This document shows positions 17,763 to 26,320 of a stretch of 64,000 bases of DNA, piece by piece (within the stretch, counting starts at the first letter, position 1; each line of letters opens with the position of its first letter). Where the stretch lies: positions 34,006,082 to 34,070,081 of the forward strand of contig NC_067207.1 of assembly GCF_026262505.1 (NCBI RefSeq), in the 5' to 3' direction. The DNA is from Trichomonas vaginalis G3. Taxonomy: Eukaryota > Parabasalia > Trichomonadida > Trichomonadidae. The notes under the pieces were generated by a model. That model worked only from the letters and a program-made list of their open reading frames with translations, ran no database searches and was not told the DNA's origin. Position numbers and translations under genes: made by a program.

Positions 17763-17878
17763 GACTACTTGTTTTAGGTTTTTTCCATTGTGTCATTTAC
17801 TTATTTGACGTGGCAGAAAGATATAGAGAATATGAAGATGAACCAATGCCTGCAAATGTTCAGCATATGTACTCGTAA
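17747..17878 (+). CDS. 43-residue single-pass membrane protein
   Basis: Begins MWFEIGLLVLGFFHCVIYLF, one clear transmembrane helix, followed by a charged tail (DVAERYREYEDEPMP). The start codon lies inside the end of the methyltransferase gene in another frame (16-base overlap). A homologous but broken locus is at 42027-42158 in C. No family known; a small virion or release membrane protein is possible, by inference only. Confidence 0.55.
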   Translation: MWFEIGLLVLGFFHCVIYLFDVAERYREYEDEPMPANVQHMYS

Positions 17879-17879
17879 G

Positions 17880-17901
17880 AGATATTTTTATCTAATATTA
17901 A
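17880..17901 (+). promoter_or_regulatory. Candidate structural-gene promoter (TTTTTATCTAATATTAA)
   Basis: A TCTA core flanked by A/T directly before the ATG at 17902, kept in C. It resembles the leaders of the capsid, tail-fibre and 80-residue genes. Confidence 0.4.
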
Positions 17902-18264
17902 ATGGACTCACAGAACTTAGCGAATGCACAGCAACCTGGACAACCAAACCCAGAGAATATTCCAAATGAAGTTAGAATACAAACTGCAATGGCAAACTAT
18001 GGTCAAGTGCCAACAGATGTACAAATGCAAACTGCCATGTCAAATGACGCTGCGTTAGGTTTGCCACCATGGTATGCAAATATGAGATGGAAAGAGTTTT
18101 ATACAAACCCCGAAGTGGGATATAAACAACTCTATGCAGATGACGCGAACACAGGAGTTGACCCAGAGTATGTTTTCTACCAGAGGAGAAATAGAATGTA
18201 TGAGCTCCAGTTAAAGAATGCTATGGAACTCAACAGGAAACGTAAGAGACTAGGTGGACATTAG
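17902..18264 (+). CDS. Unknown 120-residue Gln/Asn-rich Polinton protein
   Basis: N-terminal half is Gln/Asn/Pro rich with a near repeat (VRIQTAMANYGQVPTD, then VQMQTAMSNDAA). The middle holds LPPWYANMRWKEFYTNPEVG and the end is a basic helix (LNRKRKRLGG). No family recognised. It lies between the membrane peptide and the amphipathic 80-residue protein, so a virion role is plausible. Related locus at 42182-42541 in C. Confidence 0.6.
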   Translation: MDSQNLANAQQPGQPNPENIPNEVRIQTAMANYGQVPTDVQMQTAMSNDAALGLPPWYANMRWKEFYTNPEVGYKQLYADDANTGVDPEYVFYQRRNRMYELQLKNAMELNRKRKRLGGH

Positions 18265-18282
18265 ATTTTTACATATAGTAAA

Positions 18283-18525
18283 ATGGGTTTCTTCAGTAGT
18301 ATTGGAAACTTCTTTCGAAATGTTGGAAGAGGTATATGGAATGGAATAAAATCTGTCGGAAGAGGAGTATGGAACGGTATCAAAAATATTGGTAAAAGAG
18401 TAGGTCAGTTTGTTGGTATTATACCTAAAGACCCTGAACCAGAAGAACAAGCTCCTGTTATACAACAGCCTGAACCTGCACCACAGTCTAGTTGGCAACC
18501 AAATCCAACACCTCAACCGTATTAA
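18283..18525 (+). CDS. 80-residue amphipathic, possibly membrane-lytic virion peptide
   Basis: Residues 1-45 form a repeated Gly/Trp/Lys amphipathic pattern (NVGRGIWNGIK, SVGRGVWNGIK, NIGKRVGQFVG) and the remainder is a Pro/Gln/Glu-rich tail. This resembles in style, not in detectable homology, lytic segments such as that of adenovirus protein VI. It starts 18 bases after the 120-residue gene with a TTTTTACATATAGTAAA leader and ends 2 bases from the convergent 282-residue gene. Confidence 0.6.
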   Translation: MGFFSSIGNFFRNVGRGIWNGIKSVGRGVWNGIKNIGKRVGQFVGIIPKDPEPEEQAPVIQQPEPAPQSSWQPNPTPQPY

Positions 18526-18527
18526 AA

Positions 18528-19376
18528 TTATATTTTTACCGTTCGATAGTAGTTGTATATGAAACTAAGTTCTAAGTAAAACGCGTGGTATAATGGAATT
18601 ATTCTCTTTCTTCCATCTGTAGTAAACCATACTTGAAAGTCTGAAATACTTCCACTTGGTGGTTCGTATAGCTTTGTAGGTTTTTCGTAAAAGTCATTTG
18701 CCAAGCATAAAAAAGAGTTTTGTGCACCAGAAAATGAAGCATGAACTATAATAGCATCTGAGTCGAAAACATTTTCATATGTTCCATTAGGGTTTTCGAC
18801 TTCATAAAAGTTCGGGTGTACTGGATATTCTGCAGGCTGATTTAACATCCTCAAAAATCTATACCATGCCAAGTTGTTATATTTTGTAGAAATATAAACG
18901 TCTTCTCCAAGGTCTTCTATTCTATTGAATTTAACAGTTGCATTTTTCCTGTCATATATAATATCGAGATGGTATTCTCCTTCGTCAATGTTATACTGGT
19001 TTGCATATTCGAGATAGATATCGTTTATTTTTTCTTGAAAAGCTTGAAGAGTTGTTTCTAAGTTTACAAGCAAATTCACTTGTAAAAGTTTTCCCTGTTC
19101 AAATTTCTCATACGTACGTTTTTCTTTGTTATAGTATCGAACTTCAAAAGCGACCGTAAATGGGAAACCATGTATGGCTTCTGAAATGAACTTCATTCTA
19201 CGAAAGCCAATAGCTTTTGTGACAGATGGGTCTCTTAACCATCTTAGTGGGTAGTCAAAACGATAGCCTTCATGCTTTACGGTCTCTGTCTCAAACTTTT
19301 GACCGACATTCGTAAAAAGTTCATCTAATGGTTTAGTTGTAGCAACTCTTGAATTTTCTTTTTCTATTGAAAGCAT
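18528..19376 (-). CDS. 282-residue Polinton protein with conserved ends and variable core
   Basis: Residues 1-65 (head with TTKPLDELFTNVGQKFETE, then RFDYPLRWLRD and IGFRRMKF) and about 212-282 (VHASFSGAQNSFLCLANDFY, then LYEPPSGSISDFQVWFTTDG) are nearly identical to the copy in C, whereas residues about 66-205 are strongly diverged between copies. A short paralogue (49943) keeps only the head and tail. Beta-rich; no family recognised. It is divergently transcribed from the tail fibre with 18 bases between, suggesting joint expression and possibly a joint role in attachment (inference). Confidence 0.6.
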   Translation of the reverse strand: MLSIEKENSRVATTKPLDELFTNVGQKFETETVKHEGYRFDYPLRWLRDPSVTKAIGFRRMKFISEAIHGFPFTVAFEVRYYNKEKRTYEKFEQGKLLQVNLLVNLETTLQAFQEKINDIYLEYANQYNIDEGEYHLDIIYDRKNATVKFNRIEDLGEDVYISTKYNNLAWYRFLRMLNQPAEYPVHPNFYEVENPNGTYENVFDSDAIIVHASFSGAQNSFLCLANDFYEKPTKLYEPPSGSISDFQVWFTTDGRKRIIPLYHAFYLELSFIYNYYRTVKI

Positions 19377-19394
19377 ATTTTATCTAGAATAAAA
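19377..19394. promoter_or_regulatory. Divergent promoter with palindromic TCTAGA
   Basis: The ATTTTATCTAGAATAAAA stretch between two divergent ATGs contains TCTAGA, which reads the same on both strands and so could serve both genes. It is conserved before the homologous pair in C. Confidence 0.45.
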
Positions 19395-20630
19395 ATGTCG
19401 AAAGAAACAGCGTCTATGAGAGAAATACAACACAACCGACAACTCATTTTGCAAGCTCTAAATAAGAACACAACAAACTTTTCAAACTATTCTAAGATAT
19501 CTGAGTCATTGAAAGAAGGAAACTTAAAACTGACATTAAACCCTTTAACAGACGAGTTTCTGTTTCAAGACAGTAAGAACCATACTGTTTGTATAAATCC
19601 AACAAAAAGAACTTTAAACGAGAAACCTATAGATGAACTTCTTTTGAAGGCAGATATTGACAACAAAGCTGACAAAGAGTATGTAGATGCAACAAGAGAC
19701 TATATTCTCGCATGGACAGATAGAACATACCCACAAAAACATCATACACATAACATCTATGACGTAGATGAACTACCAGCAATGTTAGATGACAAAGCGG
19801 ATAAAACATATGTTGACAATAAAATGTCAAGTGAAGTGACAAGAGCTGACAAAGAATATTCTAAAAAGACTCATACACATACCATTGCAAATATTACAAA
19901 CTTACAAGAAACCTTAAACAGGAAAAGTGACGTTGGACATACACACGATTTCTTCGCAACTGTTGGTATAGAAAATATTGAAGGAACGGTTGAAGGAGCT
20001 GGTGGGGATGTATTAGATTGGAAACCTCCTAACTTTCCACAAGGTTTAACATCGGAGGATGACATAACGACGATGAAATACATTAGATGTAGAAATGTCT
20101 ATGTCATGGAGGATGAAAAAAAAGTTAAATTCACTGCTCAAGATTTATATGATAAAAAAGCTGACAAAACAGAGCTTCAAATGTTAAAGACAGAAATACT
20201 TCAAACACTATATCCTATAGGTTCTATTTACACGTCAATGAACTCAACCAGACCAGAAGTAGTACTTGGTCTCGGAACTTGGACTCAAATAGTCGACAGG
20301 TTTTTGTATTGTGCAAACTCTTCAAAGGAAACAGGTGGAAGTAAAACGATTTCAGGTGAAAATTTACCTGCACACAGTCACTACGTAAGTTTAACTACAT
20401 CTCGAGAAGGTGGGCATAGGCATAAATATTGGGATTGGACAGGAATGACAAAAGGTAAAGGATATGATGTTAAAGACAACGTTCAGTTTGCTATAAATTG
20501 TTACTTGGATAACACTGAGGTAGGAGGAGACCATACACATTTCGTTTCAGGGTATACGCAAACAACGGGACAGAGTAAAGACTACATGCCACCTTACATG
20601 ACAGTTTACGCATGGTATAGAATTGCTTAG
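19395..20630 (+). CDS. Phage-like trimeric tail-fibre protein, 411 residues
   Basis: Three parts are visible. Residues 1-90 are a conserved head. Residues about 90-270 are a shaft of coiled-coil repeats of the DKADKEYVD and DKADKTYVD type, with HTH motifs (THTHTI, GHTHDF) like the metal-binding sites of trimeric phage fibres. Residues 273-411 form a collar/Gp10-type C-terminal domain beginning YPIGSIYTSMNSTRPEVVLG and containing DRFLYCANSS, LPAHSH and PPYMTVYAWYRIA, the usual end of phage tail-fibre receptor domains. It probably binds a cell-surface receptor. Its end overlaps the convergent integrase gene by 4 bases. Confidence 0.8.
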   Translation: MSKETASMREIQHNRQLILQALNKNTTNFSNYSKISESLKEGNLKLTLNPLTDEFLFQDSKNHTVCINPTKRTLNEKPIDELLLKADIDNKADKEYVDATRDYILAWTDRTYPQKHHTHNIYDVDELPAMLDDKADKTYVDNKMSSEVTRADKEYSKKTHTHTIANITNLQETLNRKSDVGHTHDFFATVGIENIEGTVEGAGGDVLDWKPPNFPQGLTSEDDITTMKYIRCRNVYVMEDEKKVKFTAQDLYDKKADKTELQMLKTEILQTLYPIGSIYTSMNSTRPEVVLGLGTWTQIVDRFLYCANSSKETGGSKTISGENLPAHSHYVSLTTSREGGHRHKYWDWTGMTKGKGYDVKDNVQFAINCYLDNTEVGGDHTHFVSGYTQTTGQSKDYMPPYMTVYAWYRIA

Positions 20631-21588
20631 TCGTCATTTTCAACTTCTTTAGCATATTCGTCAGGAGTTGTCTTATATTTGTTAGGAACTGTCTTTGAAA
20701 GTATACCACCTTGAACTTTGACAAGTTTGAAACGAGGTCTGACAATAGTCGTTTTATCTTCTGCTTGCAGTCTGTACATTTTGCCATGTTTGCCTAAAAC
20801 TTCATAATATTCTCTTGTATACTTTCTTCTATTTTTACGAACACGAATGCGAGTACCTGTCGAGTTCCCATTGTTGTCATAGTCAATAGTATTTTCATAT
20901 GGGTCGCGTTTAGGTATTTCTATTTTTACTTTGTCACCTTTCTTAAGTTTGAAGCCTGGCATTCTTTCTTGTTTGTCTCTTTTGACTAAACTATTAAATA
21001 TATAGTCTTTCTCTAAGTCAGGGTTGTTTTTCATTTCTTCGGGGGAGTGGTTTCCCAAACCTTTTTGTTTACGGTTATTGTAAATATTTAAAACTTGTCT
21101 CATCTTTGCCATGGAGAAGTGTCTATACTTGTCGTCATATGACATTTCATTTGCTTCACCACCTTGTGGTTGGTTTAAGTCTCTTAAGATTTTTATACAA
21201 CTGTCAATGACACCAAGAGCAGAATGGTTTTGGTCGACAATGAAATATTGGTTTACATTTTTTGAACGCAGATAGTTTTTTAATATCGTCTGATTTGAAA
21301 GAACTTTCACAGTCAGATGTCAGTTTTGTTGGATGGTATTTGTCAACGAATATTGTCAAAGCAGTTTTCACATCTAAAATATTTTTGGACTGTAATGGTA
21401 TGGCTTCACAGTATCTTGTGTTTTGACCGACAAATATTAGCCAGTATGGTGGTCCATCTTTCTCTATACCTCGGAATGTTTTCCAAGATATCCATAAACC
21501 AAGCATTTGGTGTTGAACTAAAGATTTTTATCATGAGTGCTTTCTTTGTTGCCTTAGAAACATAGGGGTCCTTGTTTGGATTCGTCAT
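20627..21588 (-). pseudogene. Polinton integrase (retroviral-type DDE), element B, broken
   Basis: Recognised by the core region around VDKYHPTKLTSDCESSFKSD and by a C-terminal SH3-like tail (FKLKKGDKVKIEIP, later EYYEVLGKHGKMYRLQAEDK) typical of Polinton integrases. It would insert the element into host DNA. Broken in about two places. Its upstream end is 17 bases from the divergent 133-residue protein gene. Confidence 0.75.
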
Positions 21589-21605
21589 TTTTTACCCTAT
21601 AAGAA

Positions 21606-22008
21606 ATGGGTTTATTTGGCGCATTAGCAGGAGTTGCATCCAGATTTTTACCCGCAGTGGGAACAATAGCCAGAGGTGCGTTTGGAATTGGAAGGAAGAT
21701 TTTGAGTACATTAGGTATACTTAAAGAGAAAGCACAACCTATTATACAAACTGTACAGAAAGGTTGGGATGTAGCACGAGATGCAGCAAATCTTATTCCA
21801 AATCCTGAAAACAAGAGGAAAAGTTCAAGGATGGATGGACAATGTAGGAAGACAAGCAGGAAACTATTATAACAAAGCAAATGACTACTATAACCAAGCA
21901 GGACACTATATGGACCAAGGTGAAAGATTCTTTAACAGAGGATATAACCATGCACAACAATGGGTAAACAATAACCAACCTCAACCGCCTCAAACGTGGG
22001 GAATGTAA
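21606..22008 (+). pseudogene. Amphipathic ~133-residue virion-like protein, element B, broken
   Basis: Same gene as the intact 45929-46330 in C. The N-terminal hydrophobic amphipathic segment (MGLFGALAGVASRFLPAVGT) is clear. About one break. Confidence 0.6.
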
Positions 22009-22027
22009 AGTTTTTTACTGAGATGAA
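22009..22027 (+). promoter_or_regulatory. Duplicated leader TTTTTTACTGAGATGAA
   Basis: The same 17 bases directly precede the ATGs of both the 51-residue gene and the next gene (22185-22202), and again in C. A twice-used leader suggests a shared promoter or translation signal. Confidence 0.45.
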
Positions 22028-22183
22028 ATGAACAATACAGCATTGAGACAAATGGGCTCAAGATGGATTTGTCGGCTTCCAGCAGTTACACAACCACGTG
22101 TTTGTCAAGTTCTTCCTATACCTCAGGAAGTTTTAGACCGACTTAAAAAACCTAAACAACCAGTTGAAAACAAAACAAACTAA
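22028..22183 (+). CDS. Unknown 51-residue basic Polinton protein
   Basis: Short open frame (MNNTALRQMGSRWICRLPAV, then VCQVLPIPQEVLDRLKKPK) kept with the same length and nearly the same sequence at 46350-46505 in C, which supports it as a real gene. Two cysteines; basic C-terminus. No family recognised. Confidence 0.6.
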   Translation: MNNTALRQMGSRWICRLPAVTQPRVCQVLPIPQEVLDRLKKPKQPVENKTN

Positions 22184-22202
22184 AATTTTTTACTGAGATG
22201 AA

Positions 22203-22789
22203 ATGACCGAAGAAGTTGAAACGGTAGATTTGACACCACAAAAACAAAAGTTCAGAACCATTGTCAAAACCTGTCAAAGAACTTACAGATGAAGAAAAAA
22301 ATTCAATAATAGAAAGTGCCAGGTCTGGAAATACAAACCCTAACTACAAAGTCACTTTTCATAGAAATGGAACGGCTAGTATCTCAAAAAAGAAAACAGA
22401 CTCTCACAAATAAAATATTGAAGTCTGAAGGAACTAAAGAGACAGCAGATGGAAAAGTTTACTTCACTGACGAACAGTTCATTATAGAACATCTCATTGA
22501 CTTAGAGTCGAAATATTCTAAACTTTACAACAAACACAAAAAGTTGAAAGGAAAACAAAAACAAATGGCATATGATATTTACGAAGATGTTGACGACACA
22601 ACCATACCTGCAAGTGAAGTAAAGTCAGGTGAACCGAAAAGTGACGAAAGACCGATAGAAGAAGGGGAGCCAAAAACTGAAGATAAACCAAAACCAAAGT
22701 TTAGTCTGGAGACTAAACCAAGTCAACCTTCATTAGCTGGTATGGGTTGGCGTCAAAGACTTCTGGTAGCTGGTGGCTATGTTAAGTAA
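22203..22789 (+). pseudogene. Unknown ~194-residue Polinton protein, element B, broken
   Basis: Homologue of the intact gene at 46524-47108 in C, directly upstream of the polymerase. About one or two breaks. Confidence 0.6.
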
Positions 22790-22818
22790 AGAAAAAACAT
22801 TTTTTTATTTTTATAAAA
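22790..22818 (+). promoter_or_regulatory. Polymerase-gene leader (ATTTTTTTATTTTTATAAAA)
   Basis: Nearly the same run precedes the polymerase ATG in C and the SF3 helicase ATG (minus strand, 57028-57055). It contrasts with the TCTA-type leaders of virion genes and may define a replication-gene class. Confidence 0.5.
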
Positions 22819-24964
22819 ATGCCCCCGTATAGAATGGATAGAAGGTCTGCTAGAATAAAAGCAGAGTTAGAAAGATATGGTTGGAAAGTTTCAAAGAAGT
22901 TTAAATATAGGAAGGGAAGACCCATAAAAGTCTATGACAAATTGTCTGGTCTTCGCTACGAAATGGACTTGGAAACAGCACGCGCAAATTATCCAAACAG
23001 ATTAGAGAGGTTAGAAGAAGAGCGTCTTATGGATATACCTTTCGATGTTAGTGAACCTCAAGTTGAAGGACACGACGGCTTTGCCAGATTCTACTGGAAA
23101 CATGACGAACAATTGCATCCTTTGAGAAGGAAAAAAGGAAAAGGTGAAGACGCACATGCTCCCATGGAAAGAACAAGATATGCATATGAAAAGTATCGTG
23201 AAGTTAGAAGTCAAATTACATCTGGTCGAACCTTTACAGTAAACTTTGACGAAGGAAAGAACAAAGAAGGCTTCATGGGAGTACTTGCTGCCATACAAGA
23301 CGGAAATAAGAAAGGATACAATCTCAGACTAACCGTAACAGATTTGGACGGTCACATTTACTATGCACATGGCAATGTCACAACAGCTGCAATGCTTCTT
23401 GACGCTTTCAAGACTACAAAGAGAGAACAAATGGTTGACTCCGACTCAGATATTTTGAATGCAATTGAAGGAATTGTAAGCGTGAAGTTCGAATGGTACC
23501 AACCTAACCCTCAAGCAGTCAGACAACATGCTGGATACTTCCCGTTCATAAATAAGTCTGACATTGACTTGACAAGGTATGGAATTTACAATTCAATTGA
23601 AACAATTGTCAATGAACCTTGTATTCTTACATGTCTCAGGAACTCTGGTCTTGTTACAGATGAGAAGATGAAGTATCTTGAGTCATGTGTGAAGACAAGG
23701 TACATGCTCAGAGGTCAATTGGCTAAAATTGCACCGTTGGCAAATGTGAATATCCGAGTCAACATTCCGACTGAGAAAGGTTCTTCACATGACGACTATG
23801 TTGTTGACAAAGACTTACCATGGTTGAAGATTGCAATTGTCCACAACCACTTCATGTTGAACGAAAGTCTTATGTTCGGAAAAGGCAAGTGCAACATTGT
23901 CAGAGCTGTAAACATTCTTTTCGAGAAAGGTTTGTTGGAACCAATTCCAGATGACAAGCTGACAGAAAGTTTTGTACCAAAAGACGAAACAAACTTTTCA
24001 CTGTTAGCAAGACCAAAAGTTGTTCCAGACAAAGTTCTAGTACAAAAGAAGTACACAGTTCCAAAAGGAGTTGGATTGTTCGGATACCAACCTGAACCAG
24101 AAGAACTTCCAATGAGGTTGCAAGAACTTCAAGATGCTATAAACAAACTTCCATTGAGGCATCCAATCGACGTCAAATTGTATTGGAGAGCATCTGAGTT
24201 AGGTCAGAAGGTTTTATATGAAACAGGTTGCTTCGACGATGTTTATGAGATAACAGGAGAAGTTTCTCAGAAGATAAGAGACTCACTTGAATTTCCACGA
24301 ACTGGACCCATTGGTTGCGACAAGTTCGACTCAAACGAAAAGATATACTATGTCGACCTTAACGCTGCATACATGAGGTTCGTCCAATATATCCCGACTG
24401 GAATTCCAAACGAAGACGGTGAGTTCCCAGGAAGGAACTATACAGTTGGAAAAGTCATACAACAAACTCTATGATATTAGGAAAGCTTCAAACCCCAAAC
24501 TTGCAATGACAATCAAATTGCTTATGAATTCGACATGGGGATATTCCATTAAGAAACCTCAAGAGATGAAGAGTAAACATTATGAGAAGGTCGACAACTT
24601 TGTTGAAAGGTTCTCCCCTTTTGTTTTGAAGTACGAATTCACTCAAGGTCAAAATGGCTTAGTAACCACAGTAAAACCTATTGTCGAACATTGGTCTTAC
24701 CCTCAGTTCGCAAAAGCAGTCCTTGACAACTACAACAAATTCTTCTCTGAGGTCAAATCCAAAGTTGTGGTTTACTATGAGAACATTGACGCACTCATGA
24801 CGAACGAAGAAGGATACAACAAACTCATTGAAATGGGTATGGTCGGTGAGAAGATGGGCTGTTTTAAGCTAGATAAGGTATTTTCCGAAGTTCATGTTCT
24901 CTCCAAGCGTAAGTACTGGGGTGTTAAAGAAGATGGTGAAATAGTTAAACATTGCATGAAATAA
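22819..24964 (+). pseudogene. Family B DNA polymerase (protein-primed type), element B, broken
   Basis: Same gene as the open 717-residue frame at 47140-49293, about 95% alike. The palm-domain blocks are recognisable in both copies. About one break in this copy. Confidence 0.65.
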
Positions 24965-25351
24965 AAAATTTTTATTCGAATTTGAATTTAAATGTGTAGT
25001 TCCTAACTAGCTCATTTATCTCTATAAGGTAGATTGCCTCATCTGCTGGGTCTATGTCGTCATTGTTTCAAGACAAGTCTTTTACTTTTTCAAGACAAGT
25101 CTTTTATTGTTTCAAGACAAGTCTTTTACTTTTTCAAGACAAGTCTTTTACTTTTTCAAGACAAGTCTTTTACTTTTTCAAGACAAGTCTTTTACTTTTT
25201 CAAGACAAGTCTTTTACTTTTTCAAGACAAGTCTTTTACTTTTTCAAGACAAGTCTTTTATTGTTTCAAGACAATGTCCGACGGTTAAGCCACAAACGAA
25301 TGTCCGACGTACCACTCAAAAATATTTTTTATTTTTATTGTAAGAACAGAA
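24965..25351. other. Gap between polymerase and KilA-N genes, element B
   Basis: Contains a short minus-strand coding trace (DIDPADEAIYLIEINELVRN, stop near 24965) whose relative lies at 29585-29665, the 22-bp repeat array, two ATGTCCGACG starts of tiny frames, and the KilA-N leader with ATTTTTTATTTTTATTGTAA. In C this gap is occupied by an HNH nuclease gene and a mini-paralogue instead. Confidence 0.5.
25063..25275 (+). repeat. 22-bp tandem repeat array 1 (CAAGACAAGTCTTTTACTTT + TT)
   Basis: About ten units. Each contains AAGAC-AA-GTCTT, a 5-bp inverted repeat with a 2-base centre. Because 22 is not a multiple of 3 and the unit has no stop on the plus strand, all three plus frames stay open and encode the same 22-residue repeat; these are not treated as genes. 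Confidence 0.9.
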
Positions 25352-26014
25352 ATGTCAGTCGAAGCAAAAACGTTCACGAACAAATCTAATGGCGAAACAT
25401 TCACAAAAGGCACTTACAACGGTATTGAAGTCTTACGTAGAGACAAGGATGGTTATATAAATGCAACAAAGATGTGTCAGCAGTTTAGGAAAGACTTTAG
25501 AAGGTTGTTGGAAAATAAGTCCTGGGAAGAGTATTTTAAGGCATTTTGTGAAGAATATACCAACCCGCGGAAAACGGCGGGTTGCTTTTTATACAAAATT
25601 CATGCAGGAATTTCTGATGAAATCAAACAGGTTAGAGGAATGTATGTAGACCCAAGACTTGTAAACTATATTGCAATGTGGGCTTCTCCAAAATATTGTA
25701 TAGCAGTTGGAAAAAATTATGGACTCCATAGACAAGAAAGTTCATGAGAAGTTAGATGAAGAAGAACTTGAAGATACAGTAGAGAATGCAAAACCTTTGT
25801 TTGAAGAAGAAGTTAGAAAAATGCATGAAAAACAAATAGAACATGAACGTGAGATATGTTCTGGTTATAGAGATTCTCCATACGAACTAGACCAATGGAA
25901 CAAGAAGATTTAAAGAGAGAATTTAGAGAATATGAACTCGCTAAGATAACATTAGAAGCTGCAGAAAAGAAGTTAAAAGTTTGGGGTCGTTTTGTACAAA
26001 AATATTGTGAGTAA
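25352..26014 (+). pseudogene. KilA-N domain protein, element B, broken
   Basis: KilA-N is a DNA-binding domain common in large DNA viruses and phages. DGYINATKMCQQFRKDFRRL is the characteristic first half and GMYVDPRLVNYIAMWASPKY the second. The C-terminal 90 residues are a Glu/Lys-rich coiled coil. About one break. It is followed closely by a 48-nt module. Confidence 0.75.
25559..25588 (+). terminator. Terminator-like hairpin inside the KilA-N coding region
   Basis: CAACCCGC and GCGGGTTG form an 8-bp GC-rich stem with an 8-base loop, followed by CTTTTT, the form of a bacterial intrinsic terminator. It is preserved in C (near 50380) with the only change in the loop. It lies within coding sequence, so function is doubtful; it could be a relic of phage ancestry or act on the transcript. 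Confidence 0.35.
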
Positions 26015-26047
26015 ATGAACCATTTTTTTTCGACAAAAATATATTTT

Positions 26048-26095
26048 AGGTGAAGAGGTGAGATTTCACCTCTTTTTTCACCTGTTTTTTCACCT
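26048..26095 (+). repeat. 48-nt five-box module, AGGTGA dialect, left flank of X gene
   Basis: AGGTGAAG, AGGTGAGA, TTTCACCT, CTTT, TTTCACCT, GTTT, TTTCACCT. First of two forward copies upstream of the gene at 26321. Confidence 0.85.
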
Positions 26096-26199
26096 CATGA
26101 ATTTTCATGATTTCATCGTAAATGTTTTGTCAAACATGAACGTAAATGTTTTGTCGAAACTTCATCGTAATGAGCGTAAATGACCCAAAAATATATTTT

Positions 26200-26247
26200 A
26201 GGTGAAGAGGTGAGATTTCACCTCTTTTTTCACCTGTTTTTTCACCT
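26200..26247 (+). repeat. 48-nt five-box module, AGGTGA dialect, left flank of X gene
   Basis: Second forward copy, identical in layout, preceded by GACCCAAAAATATATTTT. It lies 73 bases before the X gene start. Confidence 0.85.
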
Positions 26248-26320
26248 CATGAATTTTCCCGAAATAAAAAATAAAGTTAGTTTTTTTAAAAAAATATTTT
26301 TTTATTTTTATTGTAAGAAC

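Noticed and set aside
16944-20630. Bacterial or phage contamination, because of Dam, tail fibre and KilA-N genes
   Set aside because: These genes sit inside elements with Polinton capsid, polymerase and integrase genes and terminal repeats, which in turn border eukaryotic Raptor genes.
20627-21588. LTR retrotransposon or retrovirus, because of the retroviral-type integrase
   Set aside because: No reverse transcriptase, gag or LTR; the integrase lies among Polinton polymerase, ATPase and capsid genes.
25034-25389. Long plus-strand reading frames of repeated FKTSLLLFQDKSF type
   Set aside because: They arise because the 22-bp repeat lacks stops in all three frames; no unique domain or consistent start is present.
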